From the NCBI RefSeq assembly GCF_024171695.1, contig NZ_JAMTCF010000005.1, forward strand, positions 1 through 64,000: 64,000 nucleotides of DNA, in the 5' to 3' direction. Shown piece after piece: positions 7,880 to 29,700 of the stretch. The position numbers were made by a program, and so were the translations under genes. Position 1 is the first letter of the stretch. Each line of letters starts with the position of its first letter. The notes beneath the pieces were generated by a model. That model saw only the letters and a program-made list of their open reading frames with translations, was not told where the DNA came from and searched no databases. The DNA comes from Actinosynnema pretiosum. GTDB lineage: Bacteria > Actinomycetota > Actinomycetes > Mycobacteriales > Pseudonocardiaceae.

Positions 7880-9141
7880 CCCGCGCGGGAACCGGTTTCG
7901 GCGCCTTCGTCCGCGAGGCGCGCGAGCGCGGCAGGCTCGTCGTGCAACCGCGCATGGGGATGAGCGATCCCGAGCGGATGCGCGCGGGCCTGCGGGCCAC
8001 CAAGAAGGCGGGCGCGACCACGGTCGGCACCCTGACCATCGACAGCTACACGCGCGTCGGTGATCTGGAGTCGGCCCGCCTGGCCCTGCTGGAAGGGGCC
8101 GCGCTCAACGGCTACCCGATCGTCAGCCACGAACGCCGGACCACCGAGGCGGTGCTCGACGACCTCTGCGGACCGGACTTCCCGGTCCAGGTGCGGCACG
8201 GCTCGGCGGCGCCGGAGGACATCATCCGCGCTCTGCTCGCGGTCGGGCTGGACGCCTCGGAGGGCGGCCCGATCTCCTACTGCCTGCCCTACGGGCGGGT
8301 GCCGCTGCGGGAGTCCGTGGCGCACTGGACGGCGGCGTCCGAGCTGATGGCCGCCGCGCGAGGGCCGGGCGTGGAACCGCACCTGGAGACGTTCGGCGGG
8401 TGCATGCTCGGGCAGCTGTGCCCGCCGAGCCTGCTCGTCGCGATCAGCGCGCTGGAAGCGGTGTTCTTCCGGCGGCACGGCATACGCAGCATCTCGGTGA
8501 GCTACGCGCAGCAGACGAACGAGGCCCAGGACGCCGAAGCCGTCGCCGCGCTGCGCGCGCTGTGCTCGACGCTCCTGCCGGACGTCGACTGGCACGTCGT
8601 CATCTACGCCTACATGGGCCTGTTCCCGGAGACCGAGAACGGCGCGCGCGCGCTGCTCGGCGCGGCGGCGGGGCTGGCGTCGCGCACGGGGGCGGAGCGG
8701 ATCATCGTCAAGACGGTCGCGGAGTCGCAGCGCATCCCGTCGATCGAGGAGAACGTGGCCGCCCTGAGGTTGGCCTCCGACGTCGCCGCCCGCACGCCGC
8801 ACGCGCCCGCCTCCCTGGAGGGCAACGTCGTCTACGCCGAAGCCCGCGCACTGGTGGAGGCCGTGCTGACGTTGAACGACGACCTCGGCGAGGCGTTCCT
8901 GACGGCGTTCGCGACGGGCCTGCTCGACGTGCCGTACTGCCTGCACCCGGACAACGCGGGGGAGAGCAGGAGCTACATCGACACCGACGGCAGCCTGCGC
9001 TGGTCCCGGATCGGGCGGATGCCGTTGCGCGGCATCGCCGAGAGCCGCGCGACGCGCGGCCTCACCTCGTCGGAACTGCTGCGGTCGCTGTCCTTCGTGC
9101 GCCGAACCTACGACGGACTGGCAGCCGCAGGTGTGCCTTAG
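7876..9141 (+). CDS. Glutamate mutase E (catalytic) subunit, VinH-like
   Basis: A 421-residue homologue of the GlmE/MutE TIM-barrel subunit. Conserved blocks include LVVQPRMGM, TIDSYTRVGD, GYPIVSHERRTTE, QVRHGSAAPEDI, SEGGPISYCLPYGRVPL and FGGCMLGQLCPPSLL, which correspond to the Arg, Glu and Tyr glutamate-binding regions of the family. It catalyses the radical carbon-skeleton rearrangement of glutamate to 3-methylaspartate with the S subunit. The start is ATG 7876, overlapping the S-subunit stop. The stop codon is remarkable: the last base of TAG (9139-9141) is the first base of the inserted IS5 element and TTA 9138-9140 is its target duplication, so the insertion regenerated the stop and left the protein intact. 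It is the last gene of the starter operon. Confidence 0.87.
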   Translation: MTRAGTGFGAFVREARERGRLVVQPRMGMSDPERMRAGLRATKKAGATTVGTLTIDSYTRVGDLESARLALLEGAALNGYPIVSHERRTTEAVLDDLCGPDFPVQVRHGSAAPEDIIRALLAVGLDASEGGPISYCLPYGRVPLRESVAHWTAASELMAAARGPGVEPHLETFGGCMLGQLCPPSLLVAISALEAVFFRRHGIRSISVSYAQQTNEAQDAEAVAALRALCSTLLPDVDWHVVIYAYMGLFPETENGARALLGAAAGLASRTGAERIIVKTVAESQRIPSIEENVAALRLASDVAARTPHAPASLEGNVVYAEARALVEAVLTLNDDLGEAFLTAFATGLLDVPYCLHPDNAGESRSYIDTDGSLRWSRIGRMPLRGIAESRATRGLTSSELLRSLSFVRRTYDGLAAAGVP

Positions 9142-9955
9142 ACCTCCTTTCGGAATGAGTGGAGGCGTCGGTGGCAGATCAGCGCACAGGCCAGGTTCAG
9201 GAAGCCTTGGTGTAGGTCGGTCCGGCGGTCCCAGCGGGTGCGTAGACGTCGGTACTGGTGCAGCCAGGACAGGGTGCGTTCAACCACCCACCGCAGCGTG
9301 CCCGGCCCCGAGCCGTGCGGCTGGCCGCGTCGGGCGATCAGTGGGTCGATCCCCCGACTGCGCAGGGCGTTCCGGTTGGCCTGGCTGTCGTAGCCACAGT
9401 CGGCGAGCATCACCGCAGGCCGCCACCTCGGACGTCCAGGTTTGCCCGAGACGCGGGGCATCGCGTCGAGCATCTCGGTCAGTGTGCTGGTGTCGGGAAT
9501 GTCGGCCGCGCTGACCGCGACCGTCAGTGGGTGACCGACACCGTCGACGACCAGGTGGTGTTTCGACCCGCTCTTGCGGCGGTCGACCGGACTGGGCCCG
9601 GTGAAGCGCCCCCTTTTAGTGCTCGCACGTGGGAGGAGTCGATCGCCGCGCGGGACCGGTCGATCCTGTTCGCCGCGTGCAGTTCGGCGAGCATCACCTC
9701 GTGCAGGCGCTGCCAGACCCCTACCTCCGCCCACTCGAGCATCCGGCGCCTGCAGGTGGAACCGGAACCGAACCCCAACTCGGTGGGCAGGTCGGCCCAC
9801 TCGATGCCGGTGTGCAGCACGAACAGGGTGCCCTGCAGACACTCACGGGCGGGCAGCCGTTTGCGGCCGGGGTGGCGGAAGTTCCTGGTCCGAACCGGGA
9901 TCAACGGCTCGACCAGATCCTACAGCTCGTCATCGACGACCCACGGCGCAGCCAT
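9138..9955 (-). pseudogene. IS5-family transposase, two-frame gene with an early nonsense codon
   Basis: The natural start is ATG at 9955 (reading MAAPWVVDDEL), but codon 12 is TAG (9920-9922) where relatives usually have Trp (DELW). Translation could restart at TTG 9904 (LIPVRTRNFRHPGRKRLP). The first frame runs through the DDE Asp in RAAIDSSHVRALK. It then meets an A4G5 run at 9609-9617 (CTA AAA GGG) where a -1 slip leads into RGRFTGPSPVDRRKSGSK and the second frame with LADCGYDSQANR and RWVVERTLSWLHQYRR, supplying the other catalytic Asp and Glu. The two-frame layout is normal for this IS group; the nonsense codon is not, so the copy is probably inactive. The final stop (TAA, complement of 9138-9140) is supplied by the target duplication. 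Confidence 0.85.
9141..9160 (+). repeat. IS5-family left terminal inverted repeat
   Basis: Twenty bases starting GACCTCCTTTCGG pair with the right repeat at 9993-10012; the single mismatch is G versus A at the twelfth base. The adjacent TTA (9138-9140) is the target duplication. Confidence 0.9.
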
Positions 9956-10012
9956 GCCCTATCGGGTTCCCCACCAGCCAAAACCCCAACCAACTCATTC
10001 TGAAAGGAGGTC
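9142..10012. mobile_element. IS5-family (IS427-group-like) insertion sequence, 871 bp
   Basis: Terminal inverted repeats at 9142-9160 region and 9993-10012 match over 20 bases with one mismatch (outer bases GACCTCCTTTC at both ends when read inward from 9141/10012). The element is flanked by the trinucleotide TTA at 9138-9140 and 10013-10015, fitting the 3-bp TNA/YTAR target duplication of IS427-type IS5 elements. The first G (9141) belongs both to the repeat and to the mutase stop codon, so the exact left edge is 9141 or 9142. It carries one minus-strand transposase gene in two frames. It separates the starter operon from PKS1 but lies just outside the PKS1 operator. Confidence 0.92.
9993..10012 (-). 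repeat. IS5-family right terminal inverted repeat
   Basis: Reads ACTCATTCTGAAAGGAGGTC on the plus strand, the reverse complement of the left repeat with one mismatch. TTA at 10013-10015 is the matching target duplication. Confidence 0.9.
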
Positions 10013-10013
10013 T

Positions 10014-10059
10014 TAGGGGCTTCTAAGGGTGGGGTCCCTCCTCCCGCCCTCGTTACGTT
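10014..10059 (+). promoter_or_regulatory. Candidate operator/promoter of PKS1-PKS2
   Basis: TAGGGG at 10014-10019 is followed ten bases on by TAAGGG at 10024-10029. Thirty bases after the second repeat lies TACGTT (10054-10059), a plausible -10 box, giving a leader of about 40 bases before ATG 10107. The IS5 element ends two bases upstream and its target duplication supplies the first TTA, so the operator survived insertion. Confidence 0.45.
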
Positions 10060-10106
10060 TCAGGCAAGGACCAGAGATCGCGCCGGGCGAGTCGGGAGAT
10101 GCGCGG

Positions 10107-20630
<10,524 letters not shown>

Positions 20631-20712
20631 GCCGCCTGCCCGGCCACACGGGGAAGCAGGGCCAGGGGCGTGTCTCAGAAGCAGCCGCGCGAGCAGGGGA
20701 GCGACACCGAGC
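20631..20712 (+). other. Short PKS1-PKS2 intergenic region
   Basis: Eighty-two bases with no operator repeat and no hairpin that I can see, so PKS2 is probably co-transcribed with PKS1. GGGGAGCGAC near 20696-20705 can serve as ribosome binding site for ATG 20713. GGGGCGTGTCTCAGAAG at 20665-20681 resembles an IS terminus (see findings). Confidence 0.5.
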
Positions 20713-23700
20713 ATGGAAACATCCGTCGAGCAGATCGTCGAAGCGCTGCGCGAGTCGTTGATCGAGAACGAGCGGCTGCGCGCGCGGAACGCCCAAGCGG
20801 CTCGTGAACCGGTCGCGATCGTCGGCATGAGCTGCCGGTACCCCGGTGGCGTCGACACCCCGGAGAAGCTCTGGGAGCTGGTCGCCGGAGGCGCCGACGC
20901 GATCGGGGACTTCCCGACCGACCGCGACTGGGACGTCGAGAACATCTACGACCCCGATCCCGACGCACCGGGCAGGACCCACGTGCGCGAAGGCGGGTTC
21001 CTGCACGACGCCGCGTGGTTCGACCCCGCCTTCTTCGGCATCAGCCCCCGCGAGGCCACCGCGATGGACCCGCAGCAGCGGTTGCTGCTGGAGGTGTCCT
21101 GGGAGGCGCTGGAACGGGCGTCGATCGACCCCAACAGCCTGCGCGGCAGCCGAACCGGCGTCTACGCGGGTGTGATGTACCACGACTACGGGACCTGGCT
21201 CACCGAGGTGCCCGAGGAGGTCGAGGGCTACCTCGGCAACGGCAACCTGGGCAGCGTCGCGTCCGGACGGGTGTCGTACGCGCTCGGTCTCGAGGGCCCC
21301 GCCGTCACGGTGGACACGGCGTGCTCGTCCTCGCTGGTCGCGCTGCACCTCGCGGTGCAGGCGCTCCGGTCCGGTGAGTGCTCGCTGGCGCTCGCGGGCG
21401 GGGTGACGGTGATGTCCACTCCGGACACGTTCATCGACTTCTCGAAGCAGCGCGGGCTCGCCCAGGACGGCCGTTGCAAGTCGTTCGCCGAGGGCGCAGA
21501 CGGCACGGGCTGGGGCGAGGGCGTCGGAATGGTGCTGCTCGAACGGCTCTCCGACGCGCGGCGCAACGGGCACCGGGTGCTGGCCGTGGTGAGCGGTTCC
21601 GCGATCAACCAGGACGGGGCGTCGAACGGGCTGACCGCGCCGAACGGCCCGTCGCAGCAGCGCGTGATCCGGGCGGCGCTGACCGACGCCGAACTCGAAC
21701 CGTCCGAGGTGGACGTGGTGGAGGCGCACGGCACCGGCACGCCGCTCGGTGATCCGATCGAGGCGCAGGCGTTGCTGGCGACCTACGGGCAGGACCGGGG
21801 TGAGCCGTTGTGGCTCGGTTCGGTGAAGTCGAACATCGGGCACACCCAGGCCGCGGCGGGCGTCGCGGGGATCATCAAGATGGTCCAGGCCATGCGGCAC
21901 GGCAGGCTGCCCCGGACCCTCCACGCCGACCAGCCCACCTCGAAGGTCGACTGGGCGGAGGGCGCCGTCGAACTGCTCCGCGAGGCGCGCGACTGGCCCG
22001 CGCGCGACGGGCGGCGCAGGGCCGCCGTGTCCTCGTTCGGCATCAGCGGCACCAACGCCCACGTCATCCTCGAGTCGCCCCCGGAGGAGCCCGTCGCGCA
22101 ACCGGCCGAGCCGTGGTCGGGCCCGGTGCCCCTGGTGCTGTCGGGAGCGAGCGGACGCGCCCTCGCGGCGCAGGCCCGCCGGATGCTCGACCACCTCGCC
22201 TCCGCCCCCGACTCCCTGGCGGACACCGCGCACGGCCTCGTGGCGTCGCGCGCGGCGCTCGACGAGCGCGCCGTCGTCGTCGGCAGCGACCTCGCCGGGC
22301 TGACGGCGGGGCTCACCGCGCTCGCGGCGGGCGAGAGCGCCACCGGTGTCGTGCGCGGCGCCCGCGCCCCCGAGTCGCGGGTCGCGTTCGTCTTCCCCGG
22401 CCAGGGCTCGCAGTGGGTCGGCATGGCCGCCGACCTCCTCGACTCCTCACCTGTCTTCTCCGCCGCGCTGGCGGACTGCGCGGCGGCCCTGGACCCGATC
22501 ACCGGATGGGAGCTGCTCGACACCATCCGCGCCCGGCGCGAGCTGGGTCGCGTCGACGTGGTGCAGCCGGTGCTGTGGGCGGTCATGGTGTCGCTGGCGG
22601 CGGTCTGGCGCGCGCACGGGGTCGAGCCCGCAGCGGTCATCGGCCACTCGCAGGGCGAGATCGCCGCCGCCTGCGTGGCGGGCGCGCTCAGCCTCGCCGA
22701 CGGCGCGAAGGTGGTGACCCTGCGCGCGAAGGCCATCGCCGACCAGCTCTCCGGCCGGGGCGGGATGCTGTCGATCGCGCTCCCGGCCGAGCAGGTGCGC
22801 GAACGACTCGCGGCCCACGGGGGCCTCCTGGAGATCGCCGTGGTGAACGGGCCGCTGTCGGTGGTCGTCTCGGGCGACCCAGAGGCGCTCGGTGAGCTGA
22901 AGGCGTCGGTGGTCGCGGACGGGCACCGGGCCAAGCTCGTGCCGGTCGACTACGCGTCGCACTGCGCGCACGTCGAGGCGATACACGAGCGGCTGCTCAC
23001 CGACCTCGCAGGCATCCGGCCGCGCGCGGCGGACGTGCCGTTCTACTCGACCGCGACCGGCGGCCGGATCGACACCGCGGTCCTCGACGCCCAGTACTGG
23101 TACGAGAACCTGCGGCAGACCGTCCTCTTCGAGCGGACGACCCGCGAGCTGCTCGACGCCGGGTACGGCGCCTTCATCGAGTGCAGCCCGCATCCGGTGC
23201 TGCTGCACAGCATCGCGGAGACGGCGGACGCCGCAGGCGTCGACGTCACCGGGGTCGGGTCGCTGCGCAGGCACGACGGCGGTTCCCAGCGGTTGCTCAC
23301 CTCGCTGGCCGACGCGTTCGTCGCCGGAATCCCCGTGGACTGGCGCGCGGTGTTCAGCGCTTCCGGCGCGCGCGCGACCGATCTGCCGACGTACGCGTTC
23401 CAGCGGGAGCGCTACTGGCTGGGCCGGTCCGGGACGGCGGGCGACGTCACGGCGGCGGGCCTCGACACCGTCGCGCACCCGCTCGTCGGGGCCGCGGTCC
23501 CCGTGCCGGGGGACGGGGACGGCGCGGGAGCGGTGGTCTTCACCTCCCGCCTCTCGACGTCGGCGCTGCCGTGGCTCGCCGATCACGCGGTGGCGGGCGC
23601 GGTGCTGCTCCCCGGCACGGCGCTGGTCGAGCTGGCGCTGTCGCTCGGCCACGACCTCGGGCACGGTCATCTCGCGGAGCTGACCCTCCACGCGCCCGTC

Positions 23701-26700
23701 GTGCTGGCCGGGCGGGGCGGCGTCCAGCTGCAGGTGCGCGTCGATGCGCCGGACGAGACCGGGCGTCGCGCGCTGACCGTCCACTCGCGACCGCACGGCG
23801 ATCCCGGCGAACCCTGGTCGCGCAACGCCTCCGGCCTGCTCGCCCCCCAGCCCGCGACCGCGGACTTCGACCTGGCGGCCTGGCCGCCGAGCGGTGCCGA
23901 GCCGCTGGTCGTCGACGGCGCGTACGACAGGCTCGCCGCGCTCGGCTACGACTACGGTCCCTCCTTCCAGGGGTTGCGCGCGGCCTGGCGGCGGGGTGAC
24001 GAGCTGTTCGCCGAGGTGGAACTGCCCGTCGAGGCGGCGGGCTTCGGCCTGCACCCGGCGCTGTTCGACGCCGCCCTGCACGTGGACGGCCTGGTCGCCG
24101 ACGGTGACGGCGGGACGAGCCTGCCGTTCGCCTGGACCGGTGTCTCACTGCACGCCACCGGCGCGACCGCCCTGCGAGTGGCGATCCGGCGCGGCGAGAC
24201 CCTGTCGCTGCGCGTGGCCGACCCCACCGGCGCGCCGGTGGCGGAGGTGGCGGCGCTGGTGGCGCGCCCGGTCGACCGGGACGCCGCCGCCACCCGCACC
24301 GACGACCTCTACCGCCTGAGCTGGCCCGCGCTGCCCGCGCCCAGCGCCCGACCTGCCTCGTTCGTCGTGTGGGACGGTGAGTCCGCACTGCCCGACGGCG
24401 AGCGCGAGTGGGTGGTCCTGCCGATCAGCGGGGACCCCGGAGGCGCTCTTGATCCCGCTGCCGCGGCACGCGGCACCACGGCGCTCGCGCTCGCGGCGGT
24501 CCAGCGCTGGATCGCCGAGGAGCCTTCCGCGCGGCTGCTCGTGCTCACCGAGGGCGCCGTCACCGAACCCGTCCGCGACGTGGCCGCCGCCGCCGTGTGG
24601 GGTCTGGTGCGCGCGGCCCAGGACGAGCACCCCGGCCGGTTCGTGCTGGTCGACTCCGGCGACGGGGTGGACGCGGCCGTCGCGGTCGCGGGCGCGACCG
24701 CCGAACCGCAGCTCGCCGTGCACGATGGCGCCGTGTCCGTGCCGCGCCTCGCGCGGGTGCCCGCCGCCTCGCGCGCCACGACCCTCGACCCCGGGGGCAC
24801 GGTGCTCCTCACGGGCGGCACCGGTGTCCTCGGTCGCCTGGTCGCGCGGCACCTGGTGCACGAGCACGGTGTGCGGCGGCTCGTCCTCACCGGCCGCCGA
24901 GGCGCGGCGGTGGACGACCTGTCGGACCTCGACGCCGACGTGTCCGTGGTCGCCTGCGACGCAGCCGACCGCGACCAGCTCGCCCGCGTGCTCTCCGCCG
25001 TGGACCCCGCGCACCCGCTGACCGCCGTGGTGCACCTCGCCGGTGTCCTCGACGACGGCCTGGTGAGCGACCAGACCCCCGAGCGCCTCGACGCGGTGCT
25101 GCGGCCCAAGGCGGACGCGGCGTGGCACCTGCACGAGCTGACGAAGGACCTGGACCTGGCGGCGTTCGTGCTGTTCTCCTCGGCCGCGGGCACGGTCGAC
25201 GGCGGGGGACAGGCGGGCTACGCGGCGGCCAACGCGTTCCTCGACGCGCTCGCCGCGCACCGCCGCTCCCACGGCCTGCCCGCGCACTCCCTCGCCTGGG
25301 GGTTCTGGGAGCAGCGCACCGGGCTCACCGGACACCTGACCGACGCCGACGTCGAGCGCATGGCCCGCGCGGGCGTGCGCCCCATCCCCACCGCCGACGG
25401 ACTCCGGTTGTTCGACGCGGCGCTGTCCGCGTCGGACGCCCGCCTGGCGCCGATCGCCCTCGACCTCCCCGCCCTGCGCAGAGCGGGAGAGGTGGCGCCG
25501 CTGCTGCGGGGGCTCGTGCCCTCGGGCAAGCGCGCCGCGACCGGCCTCGCCGCCGCCGCGCGGTCGACGCTCGTCGACCGCCTCACCACCCTCGGCCCCG
25601 CCGAACGCGACACCGAGCTGCGCGAGCTGCTCCGCACGCTCGTCGCCGCCGTGCTCGGCTTCGGCGACGACCTCGTGCTCGACCCGCGCCGCCCGTTCCG
25701 GGAGACCGGCTTCGACTCGCTGACCGCCGTCGAACTGCGCAACCGCCTCGGCACGGCGCTGGGCCTGCGGCTGCCCGCCACGCTCGTCTTCGACCACCCC
25801 GACGCCGACGCGCTGATCGCCCACGTCAGCGCGGAGCTGTTCGGCGCCGAGGCGGGCGAGCGGGCGCCTGCCCCGCCGGTCGCCGGTGACGAGCGGGAAG
25901 ACCCGGTGGTGATCGTCGGCATGGCCTGCCGGTTCCCCGGCGGCATCACCACGCCGGAGGACCTGTGGCAGCTCGTCGCCGACGGTCGCGACGGCATGGG
26001 AGGGTTCCCCACCGACCGGGGCTGGGACCTCGCGCACCTCTACGACCCTGAGCCGGGCAAGGCCGGGCACTGCAGCACGGCCGTGGGCGGGTTCCTCCAC
26101 GACGCCGACCGGTTCGACCCCGCCTTCTTCGGCATCGGCCCGAGGGAGGCGATCGCGATGGACCCGCAGCAGCGGTTGCTGCTGGAGGTGTCCTGGGAGG
26201 CGCTGGAGCGCGCGGGCGTCGACCCGCACACCGTGCGCGGCACCCGGACCGGTGTGTACGTGGGCGTGATGTACCACGACTACGGCAGCAGGCTGCGCGC
26301 CGTGCCCGAGGAGGTGCGCGACTACCTCGGCAACGGCAGTCTCGGCAGCGTCGCCTCCGGCCGCGTCGCCTACGCGCTGGGCCTGGAGGGGCCGACGCTC
26401 TCCGTGGACACGGCGTGCTCGTCCTCGCTCGTCGCGCTGCACCTCGCCGCCGACGCCGTGCGACGGGGCGAGTGCGACCGCGCCCTCGCCGGTGGCGTGA
26501 GCGTGATGTCGACCGAGGACACGTTCGTGGACTTCAGCAGGCAGCGCAACCTCGCGGCCGACGGCAGGGTCAAGGCCTTCTCCGACGACGCGGACGGCAC
26601 GGCGCTGTCCGAGGGCGTCGGCGTCCTCGTGGTGGAACGGCTGTCGCAGGCCCGGCGCCACGGCCACGACGTGCTGGCCGTCGTCCGGGGCTCCGCGGTG

Positions 26701-29700
26701 AACTCGGACGGGGCGTCGAACGGGCTGACCGCGCCGAACGGCCCGTCGCAGCAGCGGGTCATCCGCGCGGCGCTGGCCTCGGCCGGTCTGGCGCCGTCCG
26801 AGGTGGACGTGGTGGAGGCGCACGGCACCGGGACGACCCTCGGTGATCCGATCGAGGCGCAGGCGTTGCTGGCGGCCTACGGGCAGGACCGGGGTGAGCC
26901 GTTGTGGCTCGGTTCGGTGAAGTCGAACATCGGGCACACCCAGGCCGCGGCGGGCGTCGCCGGGGTGGTGAAGATGGTGCAGGCCATGCGGCACGGCGTG
27001 CTCCCCGCGTCGCTGAACGTCACCGAGCCCTCGTCGGAGGTCGACTGGGACGCGGGCGCCGTGCGGCTGGTCACCGAGCAGCGCGCCTGGCCGGAGTCCG
27101 GCCACCCGCGTCGCGCGGGCGTGTCGTCGTTCGGGATCAGCGGCACCAACGTCCACCTGATCCTGGAGCAGGCCCCGGCGGGCCCTCCTGCCCCGGACCC
27201 CGTGGCGCAGGCTCCCCTGCTGCCGTTCGTGGTCTCCGCGACCACCCCGGACGCGCTCGCCGCGCAGGCGGCGCGGCTGCGGCAGGTCGCGGGCGCGCCG
27301 CTGCCGGACCTCGCCTACTCGCTGCTCACGACGCGCAGCGCGTTCGGCCACCGCGCCGCCGTGGTGGCGCGCGACGCCGATGAGCTGGACGCGGCGCTCG
27401 AAGCGCTCGCCGGGGGACGCGAGTCGGAGGCGGTCGTCACCGGGCGCCCGGTGGCGGGCAAGGTCGCGTTCCTGTTCACCGGGCAGGGCGCCCAGCGACT
27501 CGGCATGGGGCGGGCCCTGCACGAGAGCTACCCCGTGTTCCGCGCCGCCTTCGACGAGGCCTGCGAGGCGCTGGACGAGCACCTCGACGCCCCGCTGCGC
27601 GAGGTCGTGTGGGCCGACGCGGAAGACGCGACCGCGCTGCTCGACCGCACCGACTACGCCCAGTGCGCGTTGTTCGCCGTCGAGACCGCGCTCTTCCGGC
27701 TGCTCGAGTCCTACGGGGTGCGGCCGGACTGGGTGGCGGGCCACTCCGTCGGCGAGCTGACCGCGGCCCACGTCGCGGGCGTGTGGTCGCTGCGGGACGC
27801 CGCGCGCCTCGTCGCGGCGCGCGGACGGCTCATGGCCGCCCTGCCCTCGGGCGGCACGATGCTCGCCGTCGACGCGGCGGAGACCGACGTGCTGCCGTAC
27901 CTGACGGCCGACGACGTCGCGATCGCCGCCGTCAACGGGCCGAGCGCCGTCGTCGTGTCCGGCTCCGAAGCCGCCGTGGCCGCCGTGGCGGACAAGCTGA
28001 CCGGCCGTCGCACGAAGCGGTTGCGCGTCAGCCACGCCTTCCACTCGCCGCTGGTGGAACCGATGCTGGCGGAGTTCGAGCGGATCGCGAGCGGGCTGGC
28101 GTTCGCGGCGCCGTCGATCCCCCTGGTGTCCAACGTGACCGGTGAGCGCGCGACCGACGAGGAACTGCGCTCGCCCGCCTACTGGGTGCGGCACGTGCGC
28201 GACGCCGTGCGCTTCGCCGACGGCGTTCGCGCGCTCGTCGACGCCGGGGTGAGCACCTTCGTCGAAGTCGGTCCCGACGCGGTTCTCACCGCGATGGGCC
28301 GCGAGGTCGTCGGGGACGTGGAGAAGGCCGCGCCCGCCTTCGTGCCGACGTGCAGGCGCGGGCACGACGAGGTGCGGGCCTTCGCCACGCTGCTCGGCAC
28401 GGCGCACGTCCGGGGAGTCGAGGTCGACTGGGCGCAGGCGTTCCACGGCGCGCGCAGGATCGACCTCCCGACCTACGCCTTCCAGCACCAGCGGCTGTGG
28501 CTGCACGACGAGCCCGGCGCGGTGGTGGACGCCCGAGGCCTCGGCCAGACCCCTGCGGCGCACCCGATGCTGGGCGCGGCCATGACGCTCGCGGACGACC
28601 ACACCGTGGTGCTGACCGGGCGGCTGTCGATCGCGACGCACCCGTGGCTGGCCGACCACGTCGTCGCCGGGACCGCGCTCGTGCCCGGCAGCGCGTTCGT
28701 GGAACTCGCCGTGCGCGCGGGCGACCAGGCAGGCTGCCCGCACCTGGCCGAGTTGACGCTCGAACGGCCGCTGGCGCTCGCCGACGGCGAGGCCGTTCAG
28801 CTGCAGGTGGCCGCCGCCGCGCCGGGACCGGACGGAAGTCGCGCGGTCACCGTGCACTCCCTGCCGGAAGGGGCGGACGCGCCGTGGACGCGGCACGCCA
28901 CCGGCGTCCTCGGCACGGCCTCGGCGGAGGAACCGCCCGCGCTGGGCGAGTGGCCGCCCCCCGGCGCGGAGCCGATCGACGTCAGCGGCGTCTACGACCG
29001 GCTCTCGGCGCAGGGGTACGACTACGGGCCGCTGTTCCGGGGGCTGGGCGCCGCGTGGCGCGACGGCGCCGACGTGTGCGCCGAGGTGCGGCTGCCGGAT
29101 GGCGATGGCGCCGGTTTCGCCCTGCACCCCGCGCTGCTGGACTCGGCGCTGCACCTGCTCGACCTCCTGGAGGGCCAGGACCCGGACGCCATGGCACTGC
29201 CGTTCTCGTGGGAGGGCGTGGACGTGCACGCCACCGGGGCGACCGCGCTCCGGGTGCGGTTGACGCCGCTGGGGGAGGGGCGACTCGGCGTGCGCCTGCA
29301 CGACGGCGTGGGCGCTCCGGTCGCGGACATCGCCTCGCTGCGCCTGCGGGAGATCACTCCCGGCCTGCTGCGGGCGACCGAGCCCGGTGACCTGCTCCGC
29401 CTCCGCTGGACGACGAAGCCGGTCGGAACCGCGACCGTCGAATCGCGGGTGCACACCGTGGACCACGCCGGTGGCGAGATGACGGCCGCGACGCACGCGA
29501 CGGTGGCGGCCACCCTCGCGGTGCTGCAACGCGAGGTCGGCGACACCGCGAGCGGTCCGCTCGTGGTCCGCACCCGGCGCGCGGTGGCGGTCTCGGCGGA
29601 CGAGACCCCCGACCTCGCGCAGGCGGCGGTGTGGGGCATGGTGCGCGCCGCCGCCGTCGAGCACCCCGGCCTGTTCGTGCTGCTCGACTCCGACGGCACG

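Noticed and set aside
10029..10106. Longer N-terminus of PKS1 from GTG 10029
   Set aside because: It would place the start inside the operator repeat and add a sequence unlike any ACP; ATG 10107 has a ribosome site.
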